The notes: generated by a model from the letters alone, not told the origin. A stretch of DNA of 57,034 nt from Pseudomonadota bacterium (GCA_028873535.1 JAGWIJ010000006.1:1-57034); one strand, 5' to 3'. Shown: positions 30,242 through 40,825, numbered from the stretch's first letter. Program-made: numbers and translations.

Positions 30242-31111
30242 TCAGGCGTAGGGCGAGGCCTGTGCCGGATCGGGCCGCGTGCGGAAGCGTTTGTGGCCCC
30301 AGAAGTACTGATCGGGTCGGCGCCGCACCTGCTCCTCGACAAAGGCACTCATGCGCCGCACATCGCCTTCCAGATCCGCGCCCGGAAAATCCTGCCAGGC
30401 GGGCAGGAACTCGATCTCGTAGCCGCCGCTGCCAGGCAGTTGACTGACCACGCACGGCAGCACGCGCGCGCCGGTCAGGCGTACCAGCCGCGGCAGCGTG
30501 GTGACGGTCGCGGCGGGAATACCGAAAAAGGGCACGAAAATCGAATCGCGCTCGCCGAAATCCATGTCCGGCAGGAAGTACAGGCGGCGCCCGTCGCGCA
30601 CGGCGCGCACCAGCGGGCGCAGGCCGTCGCGACGATCGACCATCACCACGTCGCCCAGGCGGTCGCGCGCGTGCCGGATCACGCGGTCCAGCACCGGATT
30701 CTTGTGCGGCGTGAAGAAGCCGACGCCGCGGAAATCGAGTCCGATGCGCGCGCCCGCCATTTCGAGTCCGACCGCGTGCATGGCGAGCCAGATCACCGGT
30801 CCGTCCGCCACGGCGTGGTAGTTGTCCATGCCGCGGAACTTCACGCGCTCGCGGATCCGCGCCGGAGAAGCGAACCATACGAATCCCAATTCCAGGAAAC
30901 TGCGAACCAGGGCCCGGAAATAGGCGCCCTCCAGGTGGGCACGCGCCGGCTCGGCCAGTTCGGGAAAGCACAGGCGCAGATTGATGCGCGCGGTGCGCGC
31001 GGCCCTGGTCCGGCGCACCAGCGGTGCGAGCACTGCCGCCAGACCGTTGATCGCACGCTGCGGCAGCCACTGGATCAGCCACAGCAGCGCGATTGCCAGC
31101 CGCATCAGCAT
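30242..31111 (-). CDS. Lysophospholipid/lipid A acyltransferase (LpxL/HtrB family)
   Basis: This is a 289-residue inner-membrane acyltransferase of the LpxL/LpxM/HtrB family. It has an N-terminal hydrophobic anchor (LAIALLWLIQWLP), the catalytic HX4E motif at His112-Glu117 (HAVGLE), and the downstream FLPDMDFGERD and FFGIPAAT stretches conserved in these enzymes. It would add a late acyl chain to lipid A or to another lipid. ATG 31111 is chosen because it starts directly before the anchor; the open frame upstream is arginine-rich and unlikely to be coding. It is divergent from the GNAT gene, 77 nt away. Confidence 0.9.
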   Translation of the reverse strand: MLMRLAIALLWLIQWLPQRAINGLAAVLAPLVRRTRAARTARINLRLCFPELAEPARAHLEGAYFRALVRSFLELGFVWFASPARIRERVKFRGMDNYHAVADGPVIWLAMHAVGLEMAGARIGLDFRGVGFFTPHKNPVLDRVIRHARDRLGDVVMVDRRDGLRPLVRAVRDGRRLYFLPDMDFGERDSIFVPFFGIPAATVTTLPRLVRLTGARVLPCVVSQLPGSGGYEIEFLPAWQDFPGADLEGDVRRMSAFVEEQVRRRPDQYFWGHKRFRTRPDPAQASPYA

Positions 31112-31188
31112 GCCGGCACCGTGTACCGGCTTGCGCGGCCCGCCGGACCTGCGGCACAGTCGGGCCTGTTCCCGTTGCAGGCCAGGCC

Positions 31189-31680
31189 ATGACACCTGTT
31201 CCGACCCCTGCCGGCGACATGGCCGGCTTCCAGTTGGCCCTGGTCGACTGGGCGCGCCATGGTCCGGCGCTTGCGGCCGTGCGTCACGCCGTGTTCGTGA
31301 TCGAGCAGGGCGTTCCCGAACAGTTGGAGTGGGATGGTCTGGATCCGGAATGTCGGCATGCCGCCGCCTTTGCCGCCGACGGGCAGGTGATTGGGACCGG
31401 CCGCCTGCTGCCCGACGGCCGGATCGGCCGCATGGCGGTGCTGGCCGCATGGCGCCGGCGTGGCGTGGGCGCCGCATTGCTGCGGCTGCTGCTGGCGGAG
31501 GCGCTGGGTCGCGGCGACCGGCACATCCATCTGCACGCGCAGGTCGATGCGGTGGCGTTCTATGAGCGCTCCGGCTTCGTCGCGAGCGGCGCGGATTTCC
31601 TCGATGCCGGCATCGTCCATCGCAGCATGAGCTTTCATGGCGACGCTTCGACGGCCGTCACTTCGACCAGGCAGTCGTAG
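31189..31680 (+). CDS. GNAT-family N-acetyltransferase
   Basis: This 163-residue acetyltransferase has the acetyl-CoA-binding motif RRRGVGAALL (Q/RxxGxG/A type) and the final strand/helix YERSGFVASG typical of GNAT proteins. The N-terminal VRHAVFVIEQGVP stretch resembles the ElaA-like branch, whose substrates are unknown. The last 46 nt overlap, in antisense, the end of the molybdopterin oxidoreductase gene. Confidence 0.86.
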   Translation: MTPVPTPAGDMAGFQLALVDWARHGPALAAVRHAVFVIEQGVPEQLEWDGLDPECRHAAAFAADGQVIGTGRLLPDGRIGRMAVLAAWRRRGVGAALLRLLLAEALGRGDRHIHLHAQVDAVAFYERSGFVASGADFLDAGIVHRSMSFHGDASTAVTSTRQS

Positions 31681-33719
31681 AAGGTGGCGCCACCGCCGGC
31701 ATCGCTCACCGCCTGGGAGGTGACGGCGTTGGCATTCCAGCCATCGGCGGCGTGCTTCTGCCACCACAGCGACAGCGACACCACCACGCCGGGGCGTACG
31801 GCATCGCTGACCACCAGTTCGGCCTGATAGCTGCCACGGTCGTTGTGGACGCGCACGCGCGTGCCCGTCGCGAGACCGCGCACGCGCGCGTCCTGCGGAT
31901 GCATTTCCAGTCGCGGCGCGCCATCGCCTGCCACCACCTGCAGATTGGCAAAGCTCGAGTTGAGCCGGTGGCGGGCGGGCGGCGTGAGCAGGTTGAGGGG
32001 ATAGCGTGCCGCCAGTTGCGGGTCGGCGGCGTGGCTTTCGCGTGGCGGCACGAAGTCGGGAACTGCGGGAAGGCCGCGGCGCGCGGCCTCGCCGGCATCC
32101 AGGCAGAAGCGGAAGCGCCCGTCCGGCGTCGGAAAGCCGCCGCTGGCAAAAGGGGCAAAGGGCTCGGGCAGGTTCAGCCGCAGCCAGCCCTGGCGTTCGA
32201 GGTCCTCCCAGCGCCGGCCCGCCAGATGCGGGTGCTGCCAGTCCAGCGCCGAGCGTGCAATCACAAGATCATCGTCGTACAGGCAGGCATCGTCGAAACC
32301 CATGCGGCGCGACAGACGGCGGAACAGCTCGCTGTTGCACAGCGCTTCGCCCAGCGGCGCGATGGCCGGTGGATTGAGCAGCAGGTCAAGGTGGCCATAG
32401 CTCTTGTGCAGATCGAAATGCTCGGCCTGGCTGGTGGCTGGCAGCAGCAGATCGGCCCAGTCGGCGGTGTCGGTCTGGAACAGCTCGTGCACCACCGTGA
32501 ACAGGTCCTCGCGTGCCAGGCCCTTGCGCACCGCCACGCTGTCCGGCGCGACGGCGGCCGGATTGCTGTTGTAGACGTAGAGCGCGCGCACCGGCGGGCG
32601 CGCCGACAGCAGGGCCTCGCCGAGTTGCGACATGTTGATGCTGCGCGTGCCGGGTGGGCTGAGATCGGGCCGGCCCAGGCCGTCCCAATCGACCGGGTAC
32701 CAGCCGGAACTCGACAACAGCATGCCGCCGGCGGCGTGGCGCCACGCCCCGGTCAGCGCCGGCAGGCAGCTGATGGCGCGTGTCGCGCTGGCGCCGCCGC
32801 CGTGGCGCGTCGCGCCAGAGTTGAAGCGGATCGCGCTCGGTCCCTGGCCGCCGTAAAGGGCGGCCAGGCGCTCCACGTCGGCCTCGGCGATGCCGCAGAT
32901 GGCGGCGACGCGTTGTGGCGGGTATTCGCCGGCACGCTCGGCAAAGGCCGCGAATCCGGTGGTATGGCTGTCGATCCACTGACGGTCGAGCCGGCCATCA
33001 CGGATCAGCAGGTGCGCCAGCCCCAGCGCCAGCGCGGCATCGGTGCCGGGCAGGGGCGCCAGGTGCCAGTTGGCGCGCGCCGCCGACAGGCTGCGGTAGG
33101 GGTCGATCGCCACCACCATCGCGCCCCGGCGCTGGGCGCTGGCGACGCGTGACCACAGGTGGATGCTCGAACTGATCGGGTTGGTGCCCCACAGCACGAT
33201 CAGCCGCGCATCGGCAAAACGCGCCACGTCCATGCCGACCATGGCGCCCATGCTGGCGCGGAAGCCGGCCTCGCCTGCCGTCGAGCAGATGGTGCGGTCC
33301 AGGCGGCTGGCGCCCAGGCGATGGAAGAAGCGCAGGTCGAGCGAGCCGCCCTGCACGAATCCCAGCGTGCCGGAATAGCTGTAGGGCAGGATCGCCTGCG
33401 GCCCGTCCGGGCCGGCTGCGATGGCGCCGAAGCGCTCGGCGATTTCGTCGAGCGCCTCGTCCCAGCCGATCGGCGCAAAACGTCCGCTGCCCTTGGGGCC
33501 GATGCGGCGCAGCGGCGTGCGCAGGCGGTCGGGGTGATGGATGCGCTCGGGAGAGTGCGCCACTTTGGCGCAGATGAAGCCGTCGGTGGCGGGGTGATCG
33601 GCGCGCCCGGCCACCTCGGTCACGCGGCCGTCGACCACCTGCAGGCGCAGCGCGCAGGTGTCGGGGCAGTCGTGCGGGCAGGCGCCAAAATGTCCGCTGC
33701 CGGCTGCGTGCGCGCTCAT
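31635..33719 (-). CDS. Molybdopterin-dependent oxidoreductase with N-terminal [4Fe-4S] domain
   Basis: This 694-residue member of the DMSO-reductase superfamily has an N-terminal Fe-S domain with Cys14, Cys18, Cys22 and Cys50 (CPHDCPDTC, then FICAKV). Molybdopterin-binding domains follow (WGTNPISSSIH, PYRSLSAA, RFNSGATRHGGG), and a C-terminal MGD-binding barrel (TPPARHRLNSSFAN, MHPQDARVRGL). No twin-arginine signal is seen, so it is probably cytoplasmic. The substrate is not identifiable. ATG 33719 overlaps the stop of the upstream DUF4936 gene. No dedicated electron-transfer subunit lies next to it. Confidence 0.9.
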   Translation of the reverse strand: MSAHAAGSGHFGACPHDCPDTCALRLQVVDGRVTEVAGRADHPATDGFICAKVAHSPERIHHPDRLRTPLRRIGPKGSGRFAPIGWDEALDEIAERFGAIAAGPDGPQAILPYSYSGTLGFVQGGSLDLRFFHRLGASRLDRTICSTAGEAGFRASMGAMVGMDVARFADARLIVLWGTNPISSSIHLWSRVASAQRRGAMVVAIDPYRSLSAARANWHLAPLPGTDAALALGLAHLLIRDGRLDRQWIDSHTTGFAAFAERAGEYPPQRVAAICGIAEADVERLAALYGGQGPSAIRFNSGATRHGGGASATRAISCLPALTGAWRHAAGGMLLSSSGWYPVDWDGLGRPDLSPPGTRSINMSQLGEALLSARPPVRALYVYNSNPAAVAPDSVAVRKGLAREDLFTVVHELFQTDTADWADLLLPATSQAEHFDLHKSYGHLDLLLNPPAIAPLGEALCNSELFRRLSRRMGFDDACLYDDDLVIARSALDWQHPHLAGRRWEDLERQGWLRLNLPEPFAPFASGGFPTPDGRFRFCLDAGEAARRGLPAVPDFVPPRESHAADPQLAARYPLNLLTPPARHRLNSSFANLQVVAGDGAPRLEMHPQDARVRGLATGTRVRVHNDRGSYQAELVVSDAVRPGVVVSLSLWWQKHAADGWNANAVTSQAVSDAGGGATFYDCLVEVTAVEASP

Positions 33720-34009
33720 GGCGGGTCTGCCTCGCCGTGCCGCTCGGCGAAGGGTTCGGCGTGACGCGCCGGCAGGGCCGGGGACCAGGCTGCCTGCATG
33801 CACGCCAGCACCGCCGGCAGCGTCACCGCAGCCGGAATGCCGGCGTAGTGCTCCATCCAGGTGCAGTCGGCCTCCTGGCGCAGCAGCAGCCGGCCGTGGA
33901 GGCCGAACTCGTGCGCCACCGTGCGCAGCAGCCGCCGGGCGGCGGCCTCCACGGCCTGTGCCTGCGCCGCCGGGCAGCGATACCACACGAACAGGTCGCG
34001 CGTGCTCAC
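33716..34009 (-). CDS. DUF4936-family protein
   Basis: This small protein of 97 residues begins RDLFVWYRC and matches the DUF4936 family, which is mostly betaproteobacterial and of unknown role. It starts with GTG at 34009, inside the stop of the ygfZ-like gene (GTGA), and its stop overlaps the ATG of the molybdopterin oxidoreductase. These two 4-nt overlaps argue for translational coupling of the three genes. It is predicted to be soluble, with a WMEHYAG stretch near residue 55. Confidence 0.8.
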   Translation of the reverse strand: MSTRDLFVWYRCPAAQAQAVEAAARRLLRTVAHEFGLHGRLLLRQEADCTWMEHYAGIPAAVTLPAVLACMQAAWSPALPARHAEPFAERHGEADPP

Positions 34010-34974
34010 GCGTCGACGGCGACGCTCGCCACGGCCAGCGCCTCGCCACCTCCCTCGTGGGTGGCCAGCGACCACACCACCAGGGCGTGCGCGCCGGCCG
34101 TCTCGTCGGTCGCGCCGCTGGCCGGAAACGCGACCGGACCGCACAGGGCGACCTGACTGCCCGGTGCCGGCGGCTGTGCACCCCGGTAGCCGAAGCGGCG
34201 CATGCGCCGCTTCACTCGTCCCAGGAAGTGGGTGCGCGCCACGATCTCCTGCCCGGTATAGCAGCCCTTCTTGAAGCTGATGCCGTCCAGCGTATCCAGG
34301 TTCAGCATCTGCGGCACGAAGGCATCGATGGTCTGCGGCAGCACTTCCGGATCGCCGTCGCGCAGGCAGGCCAGCAGCCAGCCGCTGCGGTCGGGATCGC
34401 TGCAGGCCGCCAGACGCGCGCGCAGGCCGCCGTCCTCGCCGCGCGCACTGTGCACCAGCCAGCGCGACGGACCGAGGCAGATGCAGACCACGGCAGCGCT
34501 GTGCGTCAGGGCGCCGGCTTCGCGCGGCACCGCCAGGCCGCCGGCCTGCAGCAAGGCGGCAGCAGCGCTGCCGGCCACGCCGGTGGTTTCCCAGTCCGGG
34601 CGCGCATCGTGCACCGTCGCCTTGGCGCGCAGCACGTACATCGCGAGGCGCCGCCGGGCAGCGGCGCCCATGCCCGCAGGCAGGTCGAGCAGGAAGCTGT
34701 CGTCGAGGCGCCAGACGCGGAACAGCGCGGTTGCGCGCCCCTTGGGCGAGCAGTGTGCGGCCAGCAGCATGCGCGCCTCGCGCAAGCGCGTCATGTCCTG
34801 GGTCAGCTGGCCCTGCAGGAAGGTCTCGGCCTCGCTGCCTTCGACGCGCAGCAGGTCGCGGTCGTCCAGGTCGCACCAGGCCAGGCCAGGAAGTTCCGGC
34901 TGGGCGGGGGCCGGTTCGAAAAGGCAGCTGTCCTGATCGTGATGCGCAGGACCGGAAACGGGCGGAATGTCCAT
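34006..34974 (-). CDS. ygfZ: YgfZ-type folate-binding Fe-S assembly protein
   Basis: YgfZ is a GcvT-like, tetrahydrofolate-dependent protein that helps maturation or repair of some iron-sulfur enzymes. The 322-residue product carries the family signature KGCYTGQE with Cys238, the key residue. It is the first gene of a minus-strand operon whose last product is a predicted Fe-S molybdoenzyme, a sensible client. It diverges from a YgfX-like gene with a 14-nt gap, recalling the ygfX/ygfZ neighbourhood of E. coli. Confidence 0.93.
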   Translation of the reverse strand: MDIPPVSGPAHHDQDSCLFEPAPAQPELPGLAWCDLDDRDLLRVEGSEAETFLQGQLTQDMTRLREARMLLAAHCSPKGRATALFRVWRLDDSFLLDLPAGMGAAARRRLAMYVLRAKATVHDARPDWETTGVAGSAAAALLQAGGLAVPREAGALTHSAAVVCICLGPSRWLVHSARGEDGGLRARLAACSDPDRSGWLLACLRDGDPEVLPQTIDAFVPQMLNLDTLDGISFKKGCYTGQEIVARTHFLGRVKRRMRRFGYRGAQPPAPGSQVALCGPVAFPASGATDETAGAHALVVWSLATHEGGGEALAVASVAVDA

Positions 34975-34988
34975 GCTGTGATCCTATC

Positions 34989-35474
34989 ATGCAGATCCGC
35001 CTTCACGCGTCCAACACCCGGCCCACCTGGCTGGCCTTGCTGCCACCCCTGCTGGCCATGGTCGGCATCTGGCAGAGCGGCCTGCCGACGGCCTGTGCCG
35101 GCCTGCTGCAGCTGGCCTGTGGCGCGCGATTTGCCGCGTGCGCCTGGCGCTGCCGGCGCGCACCTCAGCGCGCGTGGCGCTGGCCGGGGCGCGTCGAGGT
35201 CCAGTTGCTCGACGTGTCGGCCAGCGGCACCTGGTGCCACCGCGACGCGCAGCGCTGGCAGCTGCTGCCGCCGCAGGCTGCCAGCCGGCTCGACGCGGGC
35301 TGGCTGGCGCTGCACCTGCCGCGGTCCGGCTGGCGCAGTTGTCCTGCCGGCGCCTGTCCCGCCGCATGGCGCGCGCTGGCGCGTCTGCTGCTGCACGGGC
35401 GCCAGCCGTCCGCGCGGCACCGGCCGCGGCCGGACAGCGCGAGCCGGGCGGTGTACCGGCGGGTTTGGCTATAA
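34989..35474 (+). CDS. YgfX-like small membrane protein
   Basis: This 161-residue protein has one or two hydrophobic N-terminal segments (about residues 17-52) followed by a basic, Trp-rich cytoplasmic part. The layout and the position next to ygfZ resemble YgfX/CptA family proteins, but the sequence match is only a pattern impression. The start ATG is 14 nt from the divergent ygfZ start. The stop TAA lies inside the -10 box that precedes purL. It could be an unrelated hypothetical membrane protein. Confidence 0.6.
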   Translation: MQIRLHASNTRPTWLALLPPLLAMVGIWQSGLPTACAGLLQLACGARFAACAWRCRRAPQRAWRWPGRVEVQLLDVSASGTWCHRDAQRWQLLPPQAASRLDAGWLALHLPRSGWRSCPAGACPAAWRALARLLLHGRQPSARHRPRPDSASRAVYRRVWL

Positions 35475-35475
35475 T
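35470..35475 (+). promoter_or_regulatory. purL: -10 box TATAAT upstream of purL
   Basis: A perfect TATAAT lies 30 nt before the purL ATG, inside the stop codon of the upstream gene. No clear TTGACA is found 17 nt further upstream, in very GC-rich sequence. The predicted leader would be about 23 nt. Confidence 0.55.
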
Positions 35476-35504
35476 CCTGTTTTGCGCGCCCCCAGACCAG
35501 CTCC

Positions 35505-38500
35505 ATGTCCACTTTCCTGACTCTCCGCGGGCCGCTCGCCCTGTCGTCCTTCCGCCGCGAGCGCCTGCTGCGCCGGCTGCAGGAGATCGCCGGCCAGCCC
35601 TTGCACCTGCAGGCCCAGCATCTGCATCTGGTGCACCTGGCAGCGCCGCTCGACGCCGATCAGAAGGCCCGGCTCGAAGCCGTGCTGAGCTACGGGGAGC
35701 CGATGCGCGCAGCGCGCTCCAGCGATGCGCCGGTGCTGGTGACGCCGCGCATCGGGACGCGCTCGCCGTGGTCCAGCAAGGCCACCGAAATCGTGCGCGG
35801 CTGCGGTCTGGAAGCGGTGCTGCGCGTGGAGCGCGCCACCCTGTATTCGCTCGGGCTGATCGCCGCGAGTTCGCCTCCCGAACACGCACTGCTCGAGCGC
35901 TGCGCTGCCGTCCTCCACGATCCGATGACTGAAAGCGTGCTGTATGCGCTCGACCAGGCGCAAAGTCTGTTCGCCGAGTTCGAGCCGCAGCCGCTCGGGC
36001 ACGTGGCGCTCGCCGGCGACGGGCGGGCGGCACTGGTCGCGGCCAACCAGACGCTGGGGCTGGCGCTGGCGCCGGACGAGATCGACTACCTGCTCGACCT
36101 GTACCGCGCGGCCGGCCGCGATCCGACCGATGCCGAACTGCTGATGTTCGCCCAGGCCAATTCGGAACACTGCCGTCACAAGATCTTCAATGCCGACTGG
36201 GTGATCGACGGTGAGCGCCAGCCGCAGTCGCTGTTCGCGATGATCCGCGAGACCCATCGCGCGCATCCCGAGCACACCGTGGTGGCCTACGCCGACAACG
36301 CTGCCATCATCGAAGGTGGCCCGACCGAGCGCTTCCATCCGCAGCCCGATGGTCAGGGCTACGCCTACCGCCATGCGCTTGCGCATCTGGTCGCCAAGGT
36401 CGAGACGCACAACCACCCGACTGCGATCGCGCCCTTTCCCGGGGCTGCCACCGGCGCCGGCGGCGAGATCCGCGACGAAGGCGCGACCGGCCGCGGCGCA
36501 CGCCCCAAGGCCGGGCTGGCCGGCTTCTCGGTGTCCAATCTGTGCCTTCCCGGCGCCACCCAGCCGTGGGAGCACGACAGCGGCGAGCGTCCGGCGCGCA
36601 TCGCGTCGGCGTTGCAGATCATGCTCGACGGCCCGATCGGCGCTGCGGCGTTCAACAACGAATTCGGCCGTCCCAACCTGGGCGGCTACTTCCGCACCCT
36701 CGAGATCCGGCACGCCGGCGAATGGCGCGGCTATCACAAGCCGATCATGCTGGCCGGCGGCGTTGGCACCATCGACGCGCCGCAGTCGCACAAGCACGCG
36801 CTGGCTGCCGGCAGCCTGCTGATCCAGCTGGGCGGAGCCGGCATGCGCATCGGCCTGGGCGGCGGCGCCGCTTCGTCGATGCAGACCGGCGTCAATGCCG
36901 AGGCGCTCGACTTCGATTCCGTGCAGCGCGCCAATCCCGAGATGCAGCGTCGCGCCCAGGAAGTGATCGACCGCTGCTGGCAGCTCGGCGATGCCAATCC
37001 GATCCTGTCGGTACATGACGTGGGCGCGGGCGGCCTGTCGAACGCCTTCCCCGAACTGGCGCACGGTGGCGGCGTCGGCGCGTGTTTCGATCTGCGCAAG
37101 GTGCCCTCCGAAGAACCCGGCATGAGTCCGCGCGAGATCTGGAGCAACGAAGCGCAGGAGCGCTACGTGCTGGCGATCGCGCCGCAGCGCCTGGCCGGGT
37201 TCGCCGCGCTGTGCGAGCGCGAACGCTGTCCCTTCGCGGTGGTCGGCACGGCCACCGCCGAGCATCGCCTGCAGGTGCTGGATCCGCGTTTCGGCGACCA
37301 CCCGGTCGACATGGATCTCGATGCCCTGCTCGGCAAGCCGCCGCGCATGCTGCGCGACGTCAGGCGCCAGCCGCCCGCGCTGCAGCCGCTCGACCTGTCC
37401 GGGGTCGGCATCGGCGCGGCGCTGGCGCGCGTGCTCGAGCTTCCCGGGGTGGCCGACAAGCGCTTCCTGATCACCATCGGCGACCGCACCGTGGGCGGCC
37501 TGTGCGTGCGCGATCCGCTGGTGGGGCGCTGGCAGCTGCCGGTGGCCGACGTGGCGGTGACCGCCGCCGGCTTCCGCGACCACCATGGCGAGGCCTTTGC
37601 CATCGGCGAACGCGCGCCGGTGGCACTGATCGATCCGGCGGCATCCGGCCGGCTGGCGCTGGCCGAGGCCATCACCAACCTGCTGGCGGCCGATGTGGTG
37701 GCGCTCGAACACATCAAGCTGTCGGCCAACTGGATGGCGGCTGCCGGCGCTCCAGGCGAGGACGCCGCGCTGTTCGACACGGTGCGCGCCCTTGCGCTGG
37801 ACCTGTGTCCACAGCTCGATCTGGCGATTCCGGTCGGCAAGGATTCGCTGTCGATGCGTACCGTCTGGCAGCAGGACGGCGAGGAACGGCGGGTCACCGC
37901 GCCGCTGTCGCTGGTGATCAGCGCCTTCGCGCCGGTGCATGATGTGCGCGCCACGCTGACACCCGAGCCGGCGGAACTGCCCGAGCCCAGCGAATTGCTG
38001 CTGATCGACCTGTCGCGCGGCCGCAACCGCCTGGGCGGCAGCGCGCTGGCGCAGGTGTACGGACAGGTCGGTGACCGCTGTCCCGACCTCGACGAGCCGC
38101 AGCTGTTGCGCGCGCTGTTCACTGCCATGCGGTCCTTGCGCGCGGAAGGCCTGGTGCTGGCCTGCCATGACCGCTCCGACGGCGGCCTGATCGTGACCGT
38201 GCTCGAGATGCTGTTCTGCGCACGCGCCGGCCTGCAACTCGATCTCGCCACGCTGCCGGGCGGCGACGACGCGCTGGCCGCGCTGTTCAGCGAGGAACCG
38301 GGTCTGGTGATCCAGATCCGCAGCCGCCAGCGCCGTGCAGTGCTGGCGCGGCTGGTGGCAGCCGGACTGGACGGCTGTCTGCATCCGCTCGGCGGCCTGA
38401 TTCCCGCGGGCGACGCCATCACGCTCCAGCGTGATGGCGTGCCGGTGCACGCAGCGCCGCTGGCCGGGCTGGAAGCGCTGTGGTCCTCGACCAGCTGGCG

Positions 38501-39410
38501 CATGGCGGCGCTGCGCGACGATCCCGACTGCGCCGACGAGGCCTACCAGGCGCTGCAGGATCGCGATGATCCCGGTCTGCATGCGCAACTGACCTTCGAC
38601 CCGCAGGACGACATCGCCGCGCCGCTGATCAATCTGGGCCGCCGGCCACGCGTGGCTGTGCTGCGCGAGCAGGGCGTCAACGGGCAGGTCGAGATGGCAG
38701 CCGCCTTCGATCGTGCGGGCTTCGCCGCAGTCGATGTGCACATGAGCGACATCCTGGCCGGACGCGTCCATCTGGCCGATTTCTCGGGCATCGCCGCCTG
38801 CGGCGGGTTTTCCTACGGCGACGTGCTTGGCGCCGGACAGGGCTGGGCGCGCTCGATCCTGTTCCACAGCCGGGCGCGCGACGAATTCGAGGCCTTCTTC
38901 CAGCGCGGCGACAGCTTCGCCCTCGGCGTCTGCAACGGCTGCCAGATGATGAGCGGCCTGTCGGCGCTGATTCCGGGTGCGGCGTGGTGGCCGCAGTTCC
39001 AGCGCAATCGCTCCGAGCAGTTCGAGGCGCGCCTGTCGCAGGTGGAGATCCTCGACAGCCCGTCGTTGTTCATGCGCGGCATGGCCGGCAGCCGTCTGCC
39101 GGTGCCGATCGCGCACGGCGAGGGCAGGCTGGTGTTCCGCTCGCAGAGTGATGCCCTGCAGGCGGCCAGTCTGGGCGTGCTGCGCCATGTCGACGGCTAC
39201 GGCCGGCCCGCGACGCGCTATCCGGCGAATCCCAACGGTTCGCCCGACGGCCTCACGGGCGTGACCACTGCGGACGGCCGCTTCACCATCCTGATGCCGC
39301 ATCCCGAGCGCGCCTTCCGCACCGTCCAGTATTCCTGGCAGGCCAGCGGCTGGGGCGAGGACGGTCCCTGGCTGCGCATGTTCCGCAACGCGCGCCGCTG
39401 GGTCGGCTGA
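35505..39410 (+). CDS. purL: Phosphoribosylformylglycinamidine synthase PurL (large, single-chain)
   Basis: PurL catalyses the fourth step of purine synthesis, making FGAM from FGAR, glutamine and ATP. At 1301 residues it is the single-chain form found in gamma- and betaproteobacteria: an N-terminal domain, two AIRS-like halves (with [11 protein letters not shown] and GVGGAGLSNA-like stretches such as [13 protein letters not shown]) and a C-terminal glutamine amidotransferase domain with nucleophile Cys1143 (GVCNGCQMM) and a terminal MPHPER motif. The POT transporter gene starts 2 nt after its stop. Confidence 0.98.
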   Translation: MSTFLTLRGPLALSSFRRERLLRRLQEIAGQPLHLQAQHLHLVHLAAPLDADQKARLEAVLSYGEPMRAARSSDAPVLVTPRIGTRSPWSSKATEIVRGCGLEAVLRVERATLYSLGLIAASSPPEHALLERCAAVLHDPMTESVLYALDQAQSLFAEFEPQPLGHVALAGDGRAALVAANQTLGLALAPDEIDYLLDLYRAAGRDPTDAELLMFAQANSEHCRHKIFNADWVIDGERQPQSLFAMIRETHRAHPEHTVVAYADNAAIIEGGPTERFHPQPDGQGYAYRHALAHLVAKVETHNHPTAIAPFPGAATGAGGEIRDEGATGRGARPKAGLAGFSVSNLCLPGATQPWEHDSGERPARIASALQIMLDGPIGAAAFNNEFGRPNLGGYFRTLEIRHAGEWRGYHKPIMLAGGVGTIDAPQSHKHALAAGSLLIQLGGAGMRIGLGGGAASSMQTGVNAEALDFDSVQRANPEMQRRAQEVIDRCWQLGDANPILSVHDVGAGGLSNAFPELAHGGGVGACFDLRKVPSEEPGMSPREIWSNEAQERYVLAIAPQRLAGFAALCERERCPFAVVGTATAEHRLQVLDPRFGDHPVDMDLDALLGKPPRMLRDVRRQPPALQPLDLSGVGIGAALARVLELPGVADKRFLITIGDRTVGGLCVRDPLVGRWQLPVADVAVTAAGFRDHHGEAFAIGERAPVALIDPAASGRLALAEAITNLLAADVVALEHIKLSANWMAAAGAPGEDAALFDTVRALALDLCPQLDLAIPVGKDSLSMRTVWQQDGEERRVTAPLSLVISAFAPVHDVRATLTPEPAELPEPSELLLIDLSRGRNRLGGSALAQVYGQVGDRCPDLDEPQLLRALFTAMRSLRAEGLVLACHDRSDGGLIVTVLEMLFCARAGLQLDLATLPGGDDALAALFSEEPGLVIQIRSRQRRAVLARLVAAGLDGCLHPLGGLIPAGDAITLQRDGVPVHAAPLAGLEALWSSTSWRMAALRDDPDCADEAYQALQDRDDPGLHAQLTFDPQDDIAAPLINLGRRPRVAVLREQGVNGQVEMAAAFDRAGFAAVDVHMSDILAGRVHLADFSGIAACGGFSYGDVLGAGQGWARSILFHSRARDEFEAFFQRGDSFALGVCNGCQMMSGLSALIPGAAWWPQFQRNRSEQFEARLSQVEILDSPSLFMRGMAGSRLPVPIAHGEGRLVFRSQSDALQAASLGVLRHVDGYGRPATRYPANPNGSPDGLTGVTTADGRFTILMPHPERAFRTVQYSWQASGWGEDGPWLRMFRNARRWVG

Positions 39411-39412
39411 GG

Positions 39413-40825
39413 ATGTCCGACGGCGCCGGCGCAGCGCGCGCCGACCGCGCCGACCGCGCGGATCGCGCCTTCCTGGGGCATCCGCGCGGCCTGGCCTACC
39501 TGGGTTTCGCCGAGGCCTGGGAGCGCTTTTCCTACTACGGCATGCAGACCCTGCTGGTGCTGTACATGACGCGGCAGCTGCTGCTGCCCGGCCATGTCGG
39601 GAACATCGCCGGTTTCGCGCGCTTCCGCGCCATGCTCGAAGGCCTCTACGGCCATCCGCTGTCGACGGTGGCGCTGGCGTCGGCGATCTTCGGCCTCTAC
39701 TCCGGCACCGTCTATCTCACACCGATCGCCGGCGGCGCGCTGGCCGACCGCCTGTGGGGACGCACGCGCACCATCACCGTCGGCGCCCTGCTGATGGCGG
39801 CGGGACACTTCCTGATGGCCTTCGAGACCTGTTTCCTGGCGGCGCTGCTGCTCCTGCTGCTGGGGGTGGGCTGTTTCAAGGGCAATATCGCCAGCCAGGT
39901 CGGCGAGCTCTACGCCCCGGACGACCTGCGCCGCGCCGACGCCTTCCAGATCTACTTCCTGTTCATCAATGCGGCCGTGATCATTGCGCCGCTGGTCACC
40001 GGTACCCTGGGCGAAGGCTACGGCTGGCACTATGGTTTCGGTGCGGCCGGCGTGGGCATGCTGATCGGGCTGCTGGTCTATCTGGCTGGAAGGCCCAGCC
40101 TTCCGGTCGAAGCGCCGCGCAGCCGCGCGGTGTCACGCCCGCCTGCTGCGCCGCACGCCCTGGCGTCGCGCGAACGGCGTGCCGTCGCTCTGCTGATCCT
40201 GCTGCTGCCGGTGATGGCCGTCGGTGCCGTCGGCAATCAGGAGATTTTCAATGCCTACCTGCTGTGGGTACCGGACCACGTCGATCTGACGTTCTTCGGC
40301 CGCACGCTGCCGACCAGCTGGCTGATCGCGCTGGATGCGGTGGCGTCGGTGAGTTCGTTGTTCGCGGCGGTGGCTTTCTGGCGCTGGTGGGCGCGCCGCC
40401 ACCGCGAACCTTCAGAAATCTGGAAGATGGCGCTGGGCACCGCGATCGGCGTGCTGGGCCAACTGTGCCTGGTGGGCGCGGCGCAGGCGTCGTCCGCCGG
40501 GCACAAGGCCGGCATCGCGTGGGTGCTGGGATTTGAGTGCTTCAATGCAATCGGCTTCGCCAATGTGTTCCCGGTCGGCCTGGCGTTGTTCGCGCGTGCC
40601 GCCCCCAGGGGCCTTGGCGGCACCCTGATCGGCGTGTACTACGTGCACCTGTTCCTGTGCAACAACCTGGTGGGCTGGCTGGGCGGTCTGCTCGAACATC
40701 TGCCCGGCCCCAGCTTCTGGGGCCTGCACGCGGCGCTGATCGGCGCCGCAGCCGCGATCACCGCGCTGGTGGCGCGTTTCGGTGCCCAACTGCTGGCCGG
40801 CGCGGACGCTTCCGCAGAGCCTTGA
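39413..40825 (+). CDS. POT-family proton-dependent oligopeptide transporter
   Basis: This 470-residue, roughly 12-14 segment major facilitator protein belongs to the POT/PTR2 family, which imports di- and tripeptides with protons. The proton-coupling motif ExxERFxYYG is intact (EAWERFSYYG), and GGALADRLWGR and GVGCFKGNI match the family loops. The N-terminus has a short RAD tandem (RADRADRADRA) from a repeated 9-nt unit. It begins 2 nt after purL, so it is probably read from the purL promoter. Confidence 0.92.
   Translation: MSDGAGAARADRADRADRAFLGHPRGLAYLGFAEAWERFSYYGMQTLLVLYMTRQLLLPGHVGNIAGFARFRAMLEGLYGHPLSTVALASAIFGLYSGTVYLTPIAGGALADRLWGRTRTITVGALLMAAGHFLMAFETCFLAALLLLLLGVGCFKGNIASQVGELYAPDDLRRADAFQIYFLFINAAVIIAPLVTGTLGEGYGWHYGFGAAGVGMLIGLLVYLAGRPSLPVEAPRSRAVSRPPAAPHALASRERRAVALLILLLPVMAVGAVGNQEIFNAYLLWVPDHVDLTFFGRTLPTSWLIALDAVASVSSLFAAVAFWRWWARRHREPSEIWKMALGTAIGVLGQLCLVGAAQASSAGHKAGIAWVLGFECFNAIGFANVFPVGLALFARAAPRGLGGTLIGVYYVHLFLCNNLVGWLGGLLEHLPGPSFWGLHAALIGAAAAITALVARFGAQLLAGADASAEP

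Noticed and set aside
35469-39302. Very long open frame antisense to purL (over 1200 codons)
   Set aside because: Composition is Arg/Gln/His-rich and typical of the mirror of a high-GC gene. purL on the other strand has all expected motifs.
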